NCBI GenBank assembly: GCA_022562335.1
Contig: JADFPM010000038.1
Span: forward strand, 1 to 14,223
From: Chloroflexota bacterium
GTDB lineage: Bacteria; Chloroflexota; Dehalococcoidia; Lucifugimonadales; UBA3495
Reading direction: 5' to 3'
Length of the DNA stretch: 14,223 bases
Within the stretch, counting starts at the first letter, position 1; each line of letters begins with the position of its first letter. The notes below the pieces were generated by a model, which ran no database searches, had not been told where the DNA came from, and saw nothing but the letters and a program-made list of their open reading frames with translations. A program made the position numbers and the translations under genes. Positions 6,594 to 13,515 of the stretch are shown here, one piece after another.

Positions 6594-7436
6594 TCAGCTG
6601 GCCCGGCGGGTGAGGGCGATCCCCAACGCGCCGGGACCCACGTATGTCCCCAGGGTGGGGCCGAACCTGGCTATGATGATGTCTTCTTCCGGCGCCAGGT
6701 CCGTCAGATTACGGCGAAGGCGCCGGGCCGCTTCCTCCTCGGTGCTGTAGATCACCGCCACCCGTTGCGCCGGTCCAAGCTGCTTGGCGAGTTCCAACAG
6801 GCGGGCCAACGCCTTGGCTTGGGTCCTTGGCCGTTCCACCGGGTGCACCTCGCCGTCGGACAATCTCAAGATCGGCTTGACCCGCAGTATGGACCCCAAG
6901 AACGCCTGGGCCTTACCCACGCGGCCCCCTTTTTCCAAAAACTCCAGGGTGTCCAAAAGGAAGAACGCCTCGTTCAGTGGCAGTTCAAGCCTTACCTGTT
7001 GCGTCAATTCCTGAAGGGACTCAGTCCGCCCGGCGGCATCGGCCGCCTGCAGCACCGCCAGGCCCAAGGGGATGGATGCCAGGCGCGAGTCGATGATTCG
7101 TATCGGCGGGTCACCGCCCAACGCCGTTTTGGCCTGCTCTGCCGCATTCAACGTGCCGCTAAGTTTACCGGACACGTGGATGGATAATATCTGGTGGCCC
7201 TCTTCCAAAAGGGCGGCGTAGACGGTTTGGAAATCGGCGGTTGACGGCTGGGCCGTGGTTGGCGGCCGGGCCATTGAGACCAGCCGCTGGTAGAAATCGT
7301 CGGGCGAAAGGTCCACGCCGTCCTTGTAACTGACGTCGTCGATCATCACGTAGCACGGCAACACGGTGATCAGCCGCTGCTGGGCCAGTTGGGCGGGCAG
7401 GTCTGCTGAGCTGTCGGTTACGATCCGTATCGCCAT
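6594..7436 (-). CDS. DegV family protein, probable fatty-acid-binding subunit of fatty acid kinase (FakB-like)
   Basis: DegV/FakB proteins bind a long-chain fatty acid and present it to the kinase FakA for phosphorylation, feeding acyl-phosphate into phospholipid synthesis. The 280-residue length is typical. Visible landmarks are IVTDSSADLP at 5-14, YKDGVDLSPDDFY at 37-49, the TTAQPS loop at 60-65 (the family T-S-x-P-S region contacting the carboxylate), HVSGKLSGTLNAA at 87-99, EKGGRVGK at 168-175 carrying the conserved arginine, and FGPTLGTYVGPGALGIA near the C-terminus. The ATG at 7436 has no strong ribosome-binding site; it lies only 40 nt after the fakA stop, suggesting co-transcription. 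Adjacency to fakA strengthens the FakB assignment over a generic DegV label. The fatty-acid preference cannot be read from sequence. Confidence 0.9.
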   Translation of the reverse strand: MAIRIVTDSSADLPAQLAQQRLITVLPCYVMIDDVSYKDGVDLSPDDFYQRLVSMARPPTTAQPSTADFQTVYAALLEEGHQILSIHVSGKLSGTLNAAEQAKTALGGDPPIRIIDSRLASIPLGLAVLQAADAAGRTESLQELTQQVRLELPLNEAFFLLDTLEFLEKGGRVGKAQAFLGSILRVKPILRLSDGEVHPVERPRTQAKALARLLELAKQLGPAQRVAVIYSTEEEAARRLRRNLTDLAPEEDIIIARFGPTLGTYVGPGALGIALTRRAS

Positions 7437-7476
7437 GCTCGCGGGCTAGAACCCTACTCCCTTGCTAATGCGAAGC

Positions 7477-9177
7477 TCACTCGACTGAAGCCAAGTAGTG
7501 ATAATGGGGTTGGCCGCCATAGATCAGGTCCACCTGTATGCCCTCTATCTCTTCCCGTAAGCCATTGGCCAGTTCTTCCGCTAGACGCCACCCGCCATCG
7601 ACCCCCACGTAAACCGTCACCAGGCCGTCCCGGGTCAAGCCCGATGCGGCCAAAGCCCGCCGTAGTGCGCCCTCGGGGGTGCCGTCTACAGCGGACATAT
7701 CATTATCCAGCAGGGCGACGTACTGCCCGGTTTTCACCGGCAGCCCGCCGATGGTTGCGCTGCGAACCGCCTGGGTCACCTCGATGGACCTGACCGAGGA
7801 GATGGCCTGTTCCATGGAGGCCAGATTTTCCTCCAATGGCAAACCGGGCAAGAATGCCAAAATAGCAGCGATGCCTTGGGGAATCGACCTGGACGCCACG
7901 ACATGGATATGAGGGTCCCCGCCGGAGGCCTGCTCCGCCGCGGACACCACGTTGGGATTGTTCGGCAGCAATATGGTGCGTTTCGCGCCCGAGGCCCGGG
8001 CCGAGTCCAACAGTTCTTGAACGCTGGGATTCATGGTCTGGCCGCCGCTGACCACGCGGGTGCAGCCGGTCTCCAGAAATAGTCCGGATAGTCCATCACC
8101 GCTGACCACCGCTATGACGGCCACATCGGCGGTCTCGCTGATCTCGCCTCCCTGCTCCGCCACGAATCTCTGGTTCTGGTGGTCCATGCTATCCACGGTG
8201 ATCTGGTGGAGTGCGCCCAGCGACGCGCCGTAACTTAAGACCGGAGCCGGATCGGCGGCATGAACGTGTATCCGGACGGCGCTGCCGCCGCCGGCCACCA
8301 CCGCAGATCCCGAATGCGCGGATGCCAGGTGTTCGCGAATCTTCGCTGGGTCCAGCGCCTGAACCATCTCACCGGCCTGGGTCTGTATCACAAACTGGAT
8401 ACAATAACCCCAATCGGTGGCCAACGAGTCGTCGAGGTGGTTTTGGCCGGCCCGGTTTTCGGCGCCTCGGGTGATCACTCCAGGGAACTCCAGGCCGGAA
8501 CCGTTGTCTGCCGGCAGGGGGTCCAGGTGGACCCGGCCGGTGAGATTCTCCAGCACGGCGCCCAGGATAACCACCACTCCCATGCCCCCGGCGTCCACCA
8601 CGCCGGCATCACGTAGCACCGGTAGCTGAGAGGGTGTTTTCGCCAGCGCTTCACTGGAAGCGTCGAACGCCGCTTCCCACAGGGTCATCGGGTCGGTCTC
8701 CCCCTGTTCCAGCCGCTTAGCCGCCGCCGGGGCCAGAGACTGTAGCACCGTGAGCATGGTCCCTTCCACCGGATTCCCCACCGATCTATAAGCAGCATCA
8801 GCACCCAAGCGGAAGGCTCGTTCCAAGGAGTCTCCGGGTAAGCCGCCGCCGGAACATGCGCTGCTGGACGTGAGGGCTTCCGCCATCCCAGCGAGGAATT
8901 GGGAAAAAATGACCCCGCTGTTTCCCCGGGCGCCCCAAAACGCGCCCTGTGCCAACCCGGCGAATAGATCGCTGACGCTGATCCCGGAATCGGAGACCGC
9001 CGGCGTCTCAGGCACATTTTCCACCGCCGCCCGCAGGGTCAACAGCATGTTGGTTCCGGTGTCGCCATCGGGAACGGGAAAAACGTTAAGGGCGTTGATG
9101 GCGTCTCGCCGCCGCTCCAACTCAAGGACCGCGGCAACAAATGCCGCCTTGAGGTCTTCGCCGGGCAGAAGGGTCAT
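7477..9177 (-). CDS. fakA: DAK2/DhaL-domain fatty acid kinase FakA
   Basis: FakA is the cytoplasmic ATP-dependent kinase that phosphorylates fatty acids carried by FakB. At 566 residues it has the usual length. The N-terminal DhaL-like nucleotide domain (about 5-210) shows NALNVFPVPDGDTGTNM at 28-44, whose aspartates bind Mg, GARGNSGVIFSQ at 82-93, GTMLTVL at 139-145 and LRDAGVVDAGGMG at 188-200. A middle domain with YCIQFVIQTQ follows. The C-terminal DegV-like domain contains LLPNNPNVVSAAEQ and IPQGIAAILAFLPG. The ATG at 9177 places the N-terminus where the family starts; no ribosome-binding site is visible. A perfect TATAAT box lies about 75 nt upstream. It is the first gene of the fakA-degV-recG run and is divergent from rplU. 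In Firmicutes fakA is often also near recG, so the neighbourhood is conserved. Confidence 0.92.
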   Translation of the reverse strand: MTLLPGEDLKAAFVAAVLELERRRDAINALNVFPVPDGDTGTNMLLTLRAAVENVPETPAVSDSGISVSDLFAGLAQGAFWGARGNSGVIFSQFLAGMAEALTSSSACSGGGLPGDSLERAFRLGADAAYRSVGNPVEGTMLTVLQSLAPAAAKRLEQGETDPMTLWEAAFDASSEALAKTPSQLPVLRDAGVVDAGGMGVVVILGAVLENLTGRVHLDPLPADNGSGLEFPGVITRGAENRAGQNHLDDSLATDWGYCIQFVIQTQAGEMVQALDPAKIREHLASAHSGSAVVAGGGSAVRIHVHAADPAPVLSYGASLGALHQITVDSMDHQNQRFVAEQGGEISETADVAVIAVVSGDGLSGLFLETGCTRVVSGGQTMNPSVQELLDSARASGAKRTILLPNNPNVVSAAEQASGGDPHIHVVASRSIPQGIAAILAFLPGLPLEENLASMEQAISSVRSIEVTQAVRSATIGGLPVKTGQYVALLDNDMSAVDGTPEGALRRALAASGLTRDGLVTVYVGVDGGWRLAEELANGLREEIEGIQVDLIYGGQPHYHYLASVE

Positions 9178-9250
9178 GGTGATCGGGGTGGTGGGGCCAT
9201 CGGCGGCCTATCCTGGGTGATTTAACTTATATGAAATCCAGAGTAAGGGT

Positions 9251-9256
9251 ATTATA
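9251..9256 (-). promoter_or_regulatory. -10 box for the fakA-degV-recG unit
   Basis: On the minus strand a perfect TATAAT occupies 9256-9251. The hexamer 17 nt upstream (CCGTTA) is a poor -35 match. The start point near 9244 would give a leader of about 67 nt to the fakA ATG. Confidence 0.45.
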
Positions 9257-9348
9257 TACCAACCGAAAGGGCGTAACGGCCCGTGGTTTTTGATCGTTTT
9301 TGTGGCCTATGAGGACTTCCTAGAGGCTTACGAGGCGCTTGAATTCCC

Positions 9349-9377
9349 TTGACAGCAAAGGTGCCCAGTCTTAGTAT
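9349..9377 (+). promoter_or_regulatory. sigma70-type promoter for rplU-rpmA-rpmE
   Basis: A perfect TTGACA (9349-9354), a 17-nt spacer and TAGTAT (9372-9377, 4/6) precede rplU. The start point near 9384 leaves a leader of about 11 nt, which still includes GAGGA (9386-9390) before the ATG at 9395. No long structured L21 leader is present. Confidence 0.7.
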
Positions 9378-9394
9378 GGATTGTCGAGGATTGA

Positions 9395-9793
9395 ATGGAT
9401 TACGCTGTTTTTAAGACGGGTGGAAAACAATACCGGGTCAAACCCGGTGATCTATTGGATGTGGAGAAACTACCTTTGGAAGTGGACTCGGTCGCCGAGT
9501 TCTCCGAGGTCTTAGTGGTTTCCGACGGCGGCGAAGCCACGGTGGGTTCTCCCTATGTGGAAGGCGCCAAGGTGCTTGCCCAAGTCCAGTCCCATTACCG
9601 GGACAAAAAGATCATCGTATTCAAGTATAAGGCTAAGAACCGCTACCGCCGCATGCGCGGCCATCGCCAGGAATACACCCGATTGGTGATCCAGGACATC
9701 CAAGTAGGAGAAAGCGCACCCCAGCCTGCCCGCAGACGGACCACCGAGGCCGCCCAGGCAGATAGCCCGGAACAACAAGGAGGGACCGGCTAA
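9395..9793 (+). CDS. rplU: 50S ribosomal protein bL21
   Basis: bL21 is a 23S-rRNA-binding protein of the large subunit. The first 104 or so residues match it throughout: MDYAVFKTGGKQYRVKPGD at the start, then FKYKAKNRYRRMRGHRQEYT at 76-95, the conserved basic rRNA-binding region. The family is usually about 103 residues; here a further 27-residue tail rich in Pro, Arg, Gln and Gly is added and looks disordered. The ATG at 9395 has GAGGA 4 nt upstream. The TAA stop overlaps the rpmA start (TAATG), so the two genes are translationally coupled. It is the first gene of the rplU-rpmA-rpmE operon under the promoter at 9349-9377. Confidence 0.96.
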   Translation: MDYAVFKTGGKQYRVKPGDLLDVEKLPLEVDSVAEFSEVLVVSDGGEATVGSPYVEGAKVLAQVQSHYRDKKIIVFKYKAKNRYRRMRGHRQEYTRLVIQDIQVGESAPQPARRRTTEAAQADSPEQQGGTG

Positions 9794-10056
9794 TGGCCCA
9801 TAAGAAAGCCGGAGGCAGCACCAGCAACGGCAGGGATAGTAACCCCAAGATGCTGGGCGTCAAGCGTTATGCCGGGGAGACGGTCACCGGAGGATCCATC
9901 TTGGTGAGGCAGAGGGGGACCAAGATCAGGCCGGGGACAAACGTCGGATTGGGCCGGGACTTCACCCTGTTTTCGAAGATCGACGGAAAGGTACAATACG
10001 AGTGGGCCGCCAGGGGCAAGCGCCGAGTCAGCGTATACCCGGTGGAGTCCGCCTAA
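9793..10056 (+). CDS. rpmA: 50S ribosomal protein bL27
   Basis: bL27 reaches into the peptidyl-transferase centre with its N-terminal tail. The 87-residue product starts MAHKKAGGSTSNGRDSNPKM, so the A-H-K-K tail follows the initiator Met directly. There is therefore no cleavable N-terminal extension of the kind found in Firmicutes and their phages. The block ILVRQRGTKIRPGTNVGLGR at 36-55 and the end region KVQYEW are also typical. The ATG overlaps the rplU TAA by one base. rpmE follows 16 nt downstream. This rplU-rpmA pairing is nearly universal in bacteria. Confidence 0.97.
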   Translation: MAHKKAGGSTSNGRDSNPKMLGVKRYAGETVTGGSILVRQRGTKIRPGTNVGLGRDFTLFSKIDGKVQYEWAARGKRRVSVYPVESA

Positions 10057-10072
10057 ATTAACGGCAGTAATC

Positions 10073-10273
10073 ATGAAAACAGACATTCATCCCAAGTTCG
10101 TTCGCTCCACGGTAACCTGCTCCTGCGGGAACGTATTCGACACCGGTGGGACCAAACCCGCGGTTCGGATCGAACTTTGCAGCAAATGCCATCCCTTTTA
10201 CACCGGCGAGCAGCGGGTGGTAGACACCCAGGGACGCATCGAACGCATGCGCAGGCGCTATAACCTCGATTAG
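10073..10273 (+). CDS. rpmE: 50S ribosomal protein bL31 (zinc-binding type)
   Basis: The 66-residue product starts MKTDIHPKF and carries four cysteines, C16 and C18 in TCSCGNVF and C36 and C39 in LCSKCHPFYTG. That is the complete zinc ribbon of the C+ type of L31, at the subunit interface of the ribosome. The ATG at 10073 follows rpmA by 16 nt with only a weak ribosome-binding site, consistent with being third in the operon. A strong hairpin with a T-run closes the transcript about 50 nt downstream. The zinc-free paralogue (YkgM type) is not seen in this window. Confidence 0.96.
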   Translation: MKTDIHPKFVRSTVTCSCGNVFDTGGTKPAVRIELCSKCHPFYTGEQRVVDTQGRIERMRRRYNLD

Positions 10274-10320
10274 CCGCCATCCCCAGTTTTGAGCAACCAT
10301 TTCTCACGGGATTTTCAGTT

Positions 10321-10356
10321 GATATATTGCGGCGATGCCGTTCGCCGTTTTATATC
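10321..10356 (+). terminator. intrinsic terminator after rpmE
   Basis: A 6-bp stem CGGCGA / TCGCCG (10330-10335 with 10342-10347) closes a 6-nt loop and is followed by TTTT at 10348-10351. An outer pair GATATA (10321-10326) / TATATC (10351-10356) encloses the hairpin and T-run, making the whole element symmetric. It should end the rplU-rpmA-rpmE transcript. The stretch from here to 10491 shows no convincing promoter for the DUF1385 gene. Confidence 0.75.
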
Positions 10357-10491
10357 TCGTTGACCCGGTGCCCGTTAGCCTCTCACCACCGTACGCCGGG
10401 CGCTCCATCCCGGTTGGGATTCCAGCCGGCCAAATATCAGCGCGGCGCCTAAACCACGATCCACATAGCCCAAAGAGGAGCGGATTAGCCA

Positions 10492-11523
10492 TTGGCTGAC
10501 CAAGCACGATTCACCTACGGCGGGCAAGCGGTCATCGAAGGGGTGATGATTCGCGGCCGGCGGAATCTGAGCCTGGCGGTGCGCCGTCAGGACGGCAGGA
10601 TCTTTCACCACATCGAGCCGCTGAATAGTTTGTTCACCGGCAGTGTGCGGCGAGTTCCGTTGGTCAGGGGCGTGGTGGTGCTTCTGGAAACGCTGCTGCT
10701 GGGCATGAAAGCCCTGAATAAATCGGCTTCTATGGCGGCGGTTGACGTTAAAGAGGATGGGGACAAGGAAATGTCCGGCTGGTTCATAGCCGGAACTCTG
10801 GTCCTGTCCCTATCGTTGGGCATCGGCATCTTTTTCATGGGCCCGCTGCTCATCGTGCGAGCCTTGGACCCATTCATAGCCTCGGATCAGCTCAGTAACT
10901 TGATCGAAGGCGCGATACGGCTGGTCTTCCTGGTGGCCTACGTTGGTGGCATCGGGATTTTCAAGGACATAAAAAGGGTATTCGCCTATCACGGCGCAGA
11001 GCACATGGCCGTTCACGCCTACGAAGCGGGTCTTCCGTTGATCGTGGAAAACGTGCGGAAATTCGCCACGCCCCACCCCCGTTGCGGCACGGCGTTCTTG
11101 TTGACCGTGCTGTTGGTTTCGATAATCGTGTTCGCCATTTTCCCCAGGCCGCCCCTGGAATGGCGGATAATTTCCCGAATTGCGCTAATCCCATTGGTGG
11201 CCGGCATCAGCTACGAGATCATCCGATATGCGGGCGCGCACCAACAGGGGATGATCGGCAGGGCGGTGGCCGGCCCCGGCTTGCTGTTGCAGCGGCTCAC
11301 CACCCGGCAACCCGACGACAGTCAGATCGAAGTGGCCATCATGGCCATGGAGGGAGCGGTGGCCGCCGACGAAGGCCGGGAATTCCTTCCGGATATCCCC
11401 GAAGGCGCCGGCGATTCGACCCGCGTTGAATCAGGCGATGAATTGGGTGGGGACCCTGACGGCGATGACGATGGAGCCGGGACGATAGGAAGCGATGGCG
11501 AGTCCGCCGGAGCTTCAAGCTGA
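10492..11523 (+). CDS. DUF1385 family membrane protein
   Basis: The 343-residue protein opens with FTYGGQAVIEGVMIRGRRNL at 7-26, the hallmark of DUF1385 (PF07136, YqhQ type). Other family blocks are AYHGAEHMAVHAYE at 165-178, HPRCGTAFLL at 195-204 and GISYEIIRYAGAH at 238-250. Hydrophobic stretches at about 98-122, 143-158, 200-217 and 226-244 indicate an inner-membrane protein with four or so spans. The last 50 residues form an acidic Gly/Asp/Glu-rich tail. The start is a TTG at 10492 with GAGGAG 11 nt upstream; it fits the family N-terminus and the next ATG lies inside the conserved motif. DUF1385 beside rpmE is a recurrent arrangement as I recall it. Its role is unestablished. It converges on the HAD-like gene with only 22 nt between stops. 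Confidence 0.9.
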   Translation: MADQARFTYGGQAVIEGVMIRGRRNLSLAVRRQDGRIFHHIEPLNSLFTGSVRRVPLVRGVVVLLETLLLGMKALNKSASMAAVDVKEDGDKEMSGWFIAGTLVLSLSLGIGIFFMGPLLIVRALDPFIASDQLSNLIEGAIRLVFLVAYVGGIGIFKDIKRVFAYHGAEHMAVHAYEAGLPLIVENVRKFATPHPRCGTAFLLTVLLVSIIVFAIFPRPPLEWRIISRIALIPLVAGISYEIIRYAGAHQQGMIGRAVAGPGLLLQRLTTRQPDDSQIEVAIMAMEGAVAADEGREFLPDIPEGAGDSTRVESGDELGGDPDGDDDGAGTIGSDGESAGASS

Positions 11524-11548
11524 TCGGCTGGACCCGGAGCCAGGATCA
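11521..11548. terminator. hairpin spanning both stop codons of convergent genes
   Basis: Arms TGATC-GGCT (11521-11529) pair with AGCC (11538-11541) and, after a 2-nt bulge, GATCA (11544-11548). The TGA of DUF1385 and, on the other strand, the TGA of the HAD-like gene lie at the two ends of the stem. No U-run follows on either strand, so termination here would be non-canonical. Confidence 0.4.
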
Positions 11549-11899
11549 AGACGGCGGGTTGATTCCCAACACCAGTGGCGCCGACGCGTCGGCCGGCAGA
11601 AACAAAAAACCGGCTTTTCCTGAATAATACTCGTCCAGTTCTGTATCCCCGATGTGGTAGTACTCTTCAGCTTCGAACTGGGCTTTGACCCCATCCAATT
11701 GGTGCTTCAACACGGTGAATGAGACCGGGACGCTATGCTCGGCCCAAAGCCGCTGCTGGTTGCTCACCGTCCGGTCCGAGCAGCTTCCAACGATATATCC
11801 CAGGTCCCTGGCGGTCCGCACCATCTCCACCGTAACGATTCCCGGCGGGTCTCCGAATTCCATAGTGCCATCGATGTCGAAACTGATGAGTTTGGCCAA
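11546..11899 (-). CDS. small HAD-superfamily hydrolase-like protein
   Basis: This 117-residue protein has the four HAD motifs in a minimal core: FDIDGTM at 7-13 (nucleophile D8, acid/base D10), GSCSDRT at 38-44 for motif II, K65 as a possible motif III lysine, and HIGDTELDEYY at 82-92 for motif IV. There is no room for a cap domain, which suggests an open active site acting on a large or flexible substrate, or a minimal phosphatase. The start is a TTG at 11899; AAGGAG at 11911-11906 lies 6 nt upstream and decides it. It lies downstream of the radical-SAM-like gene on the same strand, with 172 nt between that contain a toxin-gene relic. It converges on DUF1385 and ends 22 nt from it. The specific substrate cannot be told. 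Confidence 0.75.
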   Translation of the reverse strand: MAKLISFDIDGTMEFGDPPGIVTVEMVRTARDLGYIVGSCSDRTVSNQQRLWAEHSVPVSFTVLKHQLDGVKAQFEAEEYYHIGDTELDEYYSGKAGFLFLPADASAPLVLGINPPS

Positions 11900-11946
11900 T
11901 TAGGGCTCCTTAAGTTTGGGCGGATGAAAAGGCGCCTCGATTGCCA

Positions 11947-12048
11947 TTAGAGACCTTCCCATTCATCCCGGCTGATGTGAGGTTGGCGTAGCAGCCTCAA
12001 AAGCAGTTCCCTTCCGATTCGCCCTCGGTGAGGGTTGATGGTATTTGG
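11947..12048 (-). pseudogene. C-terminal relic of a HicA-like toxin gene
   Basis: On the minus strand a short frame, preceded directly by a TAG (12051-12049), encodes 33 residues and then TAA. The product includes NPHRGRIGRELLLRLLRQ and then ISRDEWEGL. This resembles the end of HicA-type mRNA interferases (pattern: PxH, then I-G-x-G/E-L-L-x-x-I/L-L-R-Q, then I-S-x-D-E). The N-terminal half, which would carry the catalytic histidine, is absent because the upstream sequence is the end of the radical-SAM-like gene. No HicB antitoxin is adjacent. The resemblance is by eye and short, so chance is possible. Confidence 0.4.
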
Positions 12049-12071
12049 CTAGGTCGTCGTTTACCCCGTAG

Positions 12072-13379
12072 CTACACCAGATTCCAGCGGGGGTTTTGCG
12101 CCGCTTCCTCTTTAAGATAGTCCACCAACCAGTCCTTGACCTCTTCCGCGATGTAGAATGTGGGTTTGATGAGTTCGGCCTCGTCGGATATAAGTCCTTC
12201 TTCCAAGGCCAAGGCCGCCACCGGTGTGCCGGGCATGATGCTGACACCCACCCGCAGGTTGGCCACGGCGGGTTTGAGTTTTTTCAAAAATGCCAGCTTG
12301 CCCTCCACCGTCTCCCTGGTGTCCCCGGGCTCGCCAAATGTTTGGGCCACGGTGTAGTGGAGGTTCGCTTCCTCGCAAAGGCGGGCGGTCTCCACCATGG
12401 GTTCCAACCGGTCTCCCAGGCTGACGCCGTCGTGGGGGTCTCCCCGGGTGTTGCCCATGATCACCAGGGCGCAGCCCGCTTTCTTCATCAGCCCCACCAT
12501 CTCGGCGTCGCAGGAGAACGGCGCCAGGCAGGTGTTCCAATGGAGCTTGAGACCGGCCTCCATCAGCGCGTTGCACAGGGTTTTGGCGTGGGGCATGGGA
12601 ACGTTGAACCCGTTGTCGATGAAGAACACTTTTTTCAGTCCGAAGCGTTCCTCCATGTCCTTAACCTCGTGGACCACCTCGTCGATGGGCCGGATGACCC
12701 TCCAGGCGCCCTCCTCTTGAGGCCCTGAGGTCGAGCCGGCCGTCGGTCCCGTAGGATATTGGAAGTCGCCCAATTTGGTGAGAATGCCGATGCCGAACCC
12801 GGCCTTACGGTATTTGTCCATGTCCAGGTCTTCCAGGCGGGGTGGCAGGCTGAAGCTGGAAGCGCAGCGCGCGCCGTTGAAAACGGTCTCGCCGCCTTCC
12901 CGGTAGACCAGGCCCGGCAGGTCAAGGTGGGAGGTGCCGCCGTCGTCCAGGTAATCGATGAGCTGGGCGAAGGTCTCCCCGGCGTCTCCGGCCAGAGCCA
13001 GGTCCGGCTCGACGAAGTTGAACACTTCCTTGGGCAGCAGGCTGACGGCGGGTCCGCCGCAAACGATGGTGGCCTGGCATTGGGAGCGGATTCGCTCGAT
13101 GACCTCTTTGCTGATGGGCAACGCCCATTGGGTGTCCATGTAGCTGTGGTTGCTCAGGTTGCGGATGGACACTCCCACCACCTGGGGTTGAAACTCCTGG
13201 ATCGCCGAGTCCACGTCGGCCAGATAATCGTCGGAAAACATCAGGTCCAAGACTTTCAGGGTGTGGCGGTCACGGTCCAGGTGGCCCGCTATGTAGGCCA
13301 GGCCGATGGGGAGCGGTCTGGCGTCCATGCGGCTCATCAGGCGTTGGTGACGGTTGGTGGCTATGAGCAGGACTCGCAT
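12072..13379 (-). CDS. B12-binding-domain / radical-SAM-like protein lacking the Cx3Cx2C cluster motif
   Basis: The 435-residue protein has the layout of B12-binding radical SAM enzymes. An N-terminal Rossmann-like domain (about 1-160: VLLIATN, then RPLPIGLAYIAGHL at 21-34, VVGVSIRNLSNHS at 67-79, IVCGGPAVS at 105-113) is followed by a TIM-barrel part (about 195-410) with VFFIDNGFNVPMPHAKTLC at 251-269, GEPGDTRETVEGKLAFL at 349-365 and IMPGTPV at 381-387. Where the iron-sulfur motif should be, after GIGILTKLG (196-204), there is DFQYPTGPTAGS and no cysteine; I re-read the DNA and no other frame supplies one. No B12-ligand DxHxxG is seen. It may be a non-catalytic or repurposed homologue. GGAGGT lies 3 nt before the ATG, and a good promoter sits at 13415-13443. 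Substrate unknown. Confidence 0.8.
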   Translation of the reverse strand: MRVLLIATNRHQRLMSRMDARPLPIGLAYIAGHLDRDRHTLKVLDLMFSDDYLADVDSAIQEFQPQVVGVSIRNLSNHSYMDTQWALPISKEVIERIRSQCQATIVCGGPAVSLLPKEVFNFVEPDLALAGDAGETFAQLIDYLDDGGTSHLDLPGLVYREGGETVFNGARCASSFSLPPRLEDLDMDKYRKAGFGIGILTKLGDFQYPTGPTAGSTSGPQEEGAWRVIRPIDEVVHEVKDMEERFGLKKVFFIDNGFNVPMPHAKTLCNALMEAGLKLHWNTCLAPFSCDAEMVGLMKKAGCALVIMGNTRGDPHDGVSLGDRLEPMVETARLCEEANLHYTVAQTFGEPGDTRETVEGKLAFLKKLKPAVANLRVGVSIMPGTPVAALALEEGLISDEAELIKPTFYIAEEVKDWLVDYLKEEAAQNPRWNLV

Positions 13380-13414
13380 TTGACCTCCAAGCGTAACGAT
13401 AACAAGCTGGGCAT

Positions 13415-13443
13415 ATTATCACCTATGGTTAGGCGATTTTCAA
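13415..13443 (-). promoter_or_regulatory. sigma70-type promoter for the radical-SAM-like gene
   Basis: On the minus strand TTGAAA (13443-13438, 5/6), a 17-nt spacer and GATAAT (13420-13415, 5/6) precede the gene. The start near 13408 gives a leader of about 28 nt containing the GGAGGT ribosome-binding site. Confidence 0.65.
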
Positions 13444-13515
13444 ATGGGATCATGCTGTTGTGAATTTACGCGAATCGATACCTGGTTCCCATTCACTGCC
13501 CGGACCATCGACTTG

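Noticed and set aside
10360..10388. TTGACC as a -35 box for DUF1385
   Set aside because: The region 16-18 nt downstream is GC-rich with no -10-like hexamer.
12700..12790. Frameshift as explanation for the missing radical SAM cysteines
   Set aside because: I read the segment in all three minus-strand frames; none contains cysteines in the expected spacing, and the annotated frame matches the family on both sides.
12759..13463. 234-codon open frame on the plus strand
   Set aside because: It is antisense to the radical-SAM-like gene, which has recognisable motifs, promoter and ribosome-binding site; GC-rich coding regions often leave such open antisense frames.
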